DNA of 14,105 nucleotides from Chloroflexota bacterium (GTDB taxonomy: Bacteria > Chloroflexota > Dehalococcoidia > Lucifugimonadales > Australimonadaceae), in the NCBI GenBank assembly GCA_026713505.1, contig JAPOOH010000031.1, positions 1 to 14,105 on the forward strand. The letters run 5' to 3'. The notes below the pieces were generated by a model, which searched no databases, was not told where the DNA came from, and saw only the letters and a list, made by a program, of their open reading frames with translations. Positions 13,122 through 14,105 of the stretch are shown here, piece after piece. The translations under genes were made by a program, and so were the position numbers. Numbering within the stretch: the stretch's first letter is position 1; each line of letters opens with the position of its first letter.

Positions 13122-13601
13122 GTGCAGAAGATCACGCCATGCTTGTGGTTCGACAAAGACGCCGAGGAGGCGGTCAACCTGTATACCTCAGTGTTTCAGA
13201 ACTCCGAGATCACGTCTGTGGCCCGGTATGGAGAAGCGGACGCGGAAGTATCAGGGCAACCGGAGGGCGCTGTGCAGCTCATCACGTTCACACTGGAAGG
13301 GCTGTCGTTCACCGCGCTGAACGGCGGCCCGATGTACCAGTTCTCCCCGGCGATCTCGCTCCAGGTGCAGTGCAAGTCGCAGGAAGAGATCGACGCGGCG
13401 TGGGAGAAGCTCAGCGAGGGAGGCGAGGAGGAGATGTGCGGGTGGCTGCGGGACCGCTTCGGAGTGTCGTGGCAGATACTGCCGGAGTCACTGGGGGAGT
13501 TGCTGAGCGTGCCTGAGCCTGCCCGGACACGGGTATGGGAGCGGATGCTGCAGATGCGGAAGATAGACATCGCGGCGCTGCGTGATGCCGCCGAAGGCTG
13601 A
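13122..13601 (+). CDS. PhnB-like VOC-fold protein (3-dmu-9_3-mt family)
   Basis: The 159-residue protein belongs to the VOC (glyoxalase/bleomycin-resistance fold) superfamily, in the PhnB/3-demethylubiquinone-methyltransferase-named branch (Pfam PF06983). Typical segments are ITPCLWFDKDAEEAVNLYTS, LITFTLEGLSFTALNGGP, the F-SPAISL strand, and CGWLRDRFGVSWQILPESL near the end. Enzymatic activity is unproven for most members despite the family name. GTG 13122 is fixed by AAGGAGG at 13108-13114, seven bases upstream. A TATCAT at 13088-13093 could be a -10 box, but no good -35 box is seen. It converges with the 69-residue gene, 30 bases apart. Confidence 0.88.
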   Translation: MQKITPCLWFDKDAEEAVNLYTSVFQNSEITSVARYGEADAEVSGQPEGAVQLITFTLEGLSFTALNGGPMYQFSPAISLQVQCKSQEEIDAAWEKLSEGGEEEMCGWLRDRFGVSWQILPESLGELLSVPEPARTRVWERMLQMRKIDIAALRDAAEG

Positions 13602-13631
13602 TCCGCCGCAGCGCCGCGTGACGAGCGTGGC

Positions 13632-13841
13632 CTACTGGTCTGCGCCGGAAAGCTCGTGCGCAACGATGGACGCCTCGCCGAGGGTCATGACTGTCTCGGT
13701 GGTGCTGCCACAGACGACCTCGTAGCTGGAGGACATGACGCCGGAGGTCGCCGACGTCGTGCTGCCGCCCTCGGAGACCTCGTAGACTTCCGCACGGCCC
13801 TTGGGGCCTTCGATCACTGTTATGAGTTCTCTGTCCGCCAT
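13632..13841 (-). CDS. Small acidic protein of unknown function
   Basis: I do not recognise this 69-residue protein. It begins MADRELITVIEGPKGRAEVY and ends GEASIVAHELSGADQ. Two predicted strands (RELITVIEGP and RAEVYEVSEG) lead to a Ser/Thr-rich middle (STTSATSGVMSSS) and a Glu/Thr-rich end with a single Cys. It has no signal peptide or membrane segment. GGGGAGG ends about nine bases before ATG 13841, which supports that start over ATG 13889. The strand-turn beginning resembles small beta proteins, but no function follows. Confidence 0.65.
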   Translation of the reverse strand: MADRELITVIEGPKGRAEVYEVSEGGSTTSATSGVMSSSYEVVCGSTTETVMTLGEASIVAHELSGADQ

Positions 13842-13904
13842 CGGTGGTTCCCTCCCCGGATATCTGTGGTTACGGTGCGTGTATGACACACGGAGTCAAA
13901 TATC

Positions 13905-13941
13905 CCACCGAGCGCCCGCCGCTGAAGCAGGCGCCCGGTGG
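13905..13941 (-). terminator. Terminator-like hairpin after the amidohydrolase gene
   Basis: CCACCG-A-GCGCC (13905-13916) pairs with GGCGC-C-CGGTGG (13930-13941): 11 bp with one A-C mismatch and a 13-base loop. On the minus strand it lies 20 bases after the stop at 13962 and is followed by GATATTTGAC, a weak AT-rich stretch. It separates the amidohydrolase from the 69-residue gene. Confidence 0.5.
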
Positions 13942-13961
13942 CAGCGGGGGCAACCAGGGGG

Positions 13962-14105
13962 TTAGAAGTTGCCCCGTGTGAATACGCGGCGGGCGTTGTC
14001 CTCCATGACATTCTTCTTGTCCTCGTCGGTCAGCCAGTCGATCTGGTTGAGGATGACGGGGGCGAGGTCGTCGGTCTCCCAGCCTTCGAGGTCGCCGGCG
14101 GGAAG
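13962..14105 (-). CDS. Amidohydrolase family protein, C-terminal fragment (partial)
   Basis: The 47 visible residues end at TAA 13962-13964 and the gene continues beyond the right edge. The tail WLTDEDKKNVMEDNARRVFTRGNF has the helix and the N-A-R-R-V/L-F/Y ending typical of metal-dependent amidohydrolases of the Amidohydro_2 type (Pfam PF04909), where it follows the catalytic barrel. Substrate cannot be told, because the metal-binding residues are outside the window. Confidence 0.7.
   Translation of the reverse strand, partial: LPAGDLEGWETDDLAPVILNQIDWLTDEDKKNVMEDNARRVFTRGNF

Noticed and set aside
13842..13904. Promoter for the 69-residue gene, with TTGACT on the minus strand
   Set aside because: No acceptable -10 box lies 16-18 bases downstream, so the match to TTGACA alone is not enough.

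Overview
The window is GC-rich (roughly two-thirds G+C by eye), with strong Shine-Dalgarno sites, tightly packed genes and lipoprotein or surface proteins carrying long Thr-Pro linkers. That style, together with the dispersed palindromic repeats in the intergenic spaces, suggests a Chloroflexota genome of the Dehalococcoidia/SAR202 type. This placement is inferred from style; there is no marker gene here. No rRNA, tRNA or CRISPR array was seen.

Layout. Left part (1-929): the last codons of an unidentified plus-strand gene, then tag (3-methyladenine DNA glycosylase I), then a hairpin-rich spacer. Second part (929-5040, all minus strand): a CopD-like membrane protein, a Trm112-like zinc protein, then an iron-type ABC uptake locus. 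The locus has a strong promoter with a dyad operator, an FbpA-like lipoprotein, an unrecognised 100-residue protein, a palindromic repeat and a double-length FbpB-like permease. No ATPase gene is present in the window.

Third part (5159-7863, plus strand): a compact run of three genes, an ArsC/Spx-like thiol reductase, mutL and a divergent Ham1/RdgB-like pyrophosphatase. The ArsC/Spx-like gene is the main discovery. Its frame is open on both sides of one in-frame TGA (5192-5194), which lies exactly where ArsC has its catalytic cysteine and Spx the first cysteine of CxxC. A perfect ribosome site precedes the upstream ATG, and a SECIS-like hairpin follows the TGA. It is best read as a selenoprotein with a U-x-x-C motif; automatic gene callers would truncate or miss it.

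Fourth part (7865-12805, minus strand): a large NHL-type beta-propeller surface protein, a membrane-anchored TlpA/ResA-like thioredoxin and mutY. The propeller gene is flanked by a direct repeat of about 77-102 bp. The upstream copy is a broken gene remnant fusing the 5' end of the tlpA-like gene to a surface-anchor tail, a scar of past duplication and deletion.

Right end (13122-14105): a PhnB/VOC-fold protein on the plus strand, then a 69-residue protein of unknown function and the end of an amidohydrolase-family gene on the minus strand, separated by a terminator-like hairpin.

Taken together, four DNA-integrity genes (tag, mutL, Ham1-like, mutY) and two thiol/selenol redox proteins sit within 9.4 kb. 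This suggests, without proving, a genome-maintenance and redox neighbourhood.
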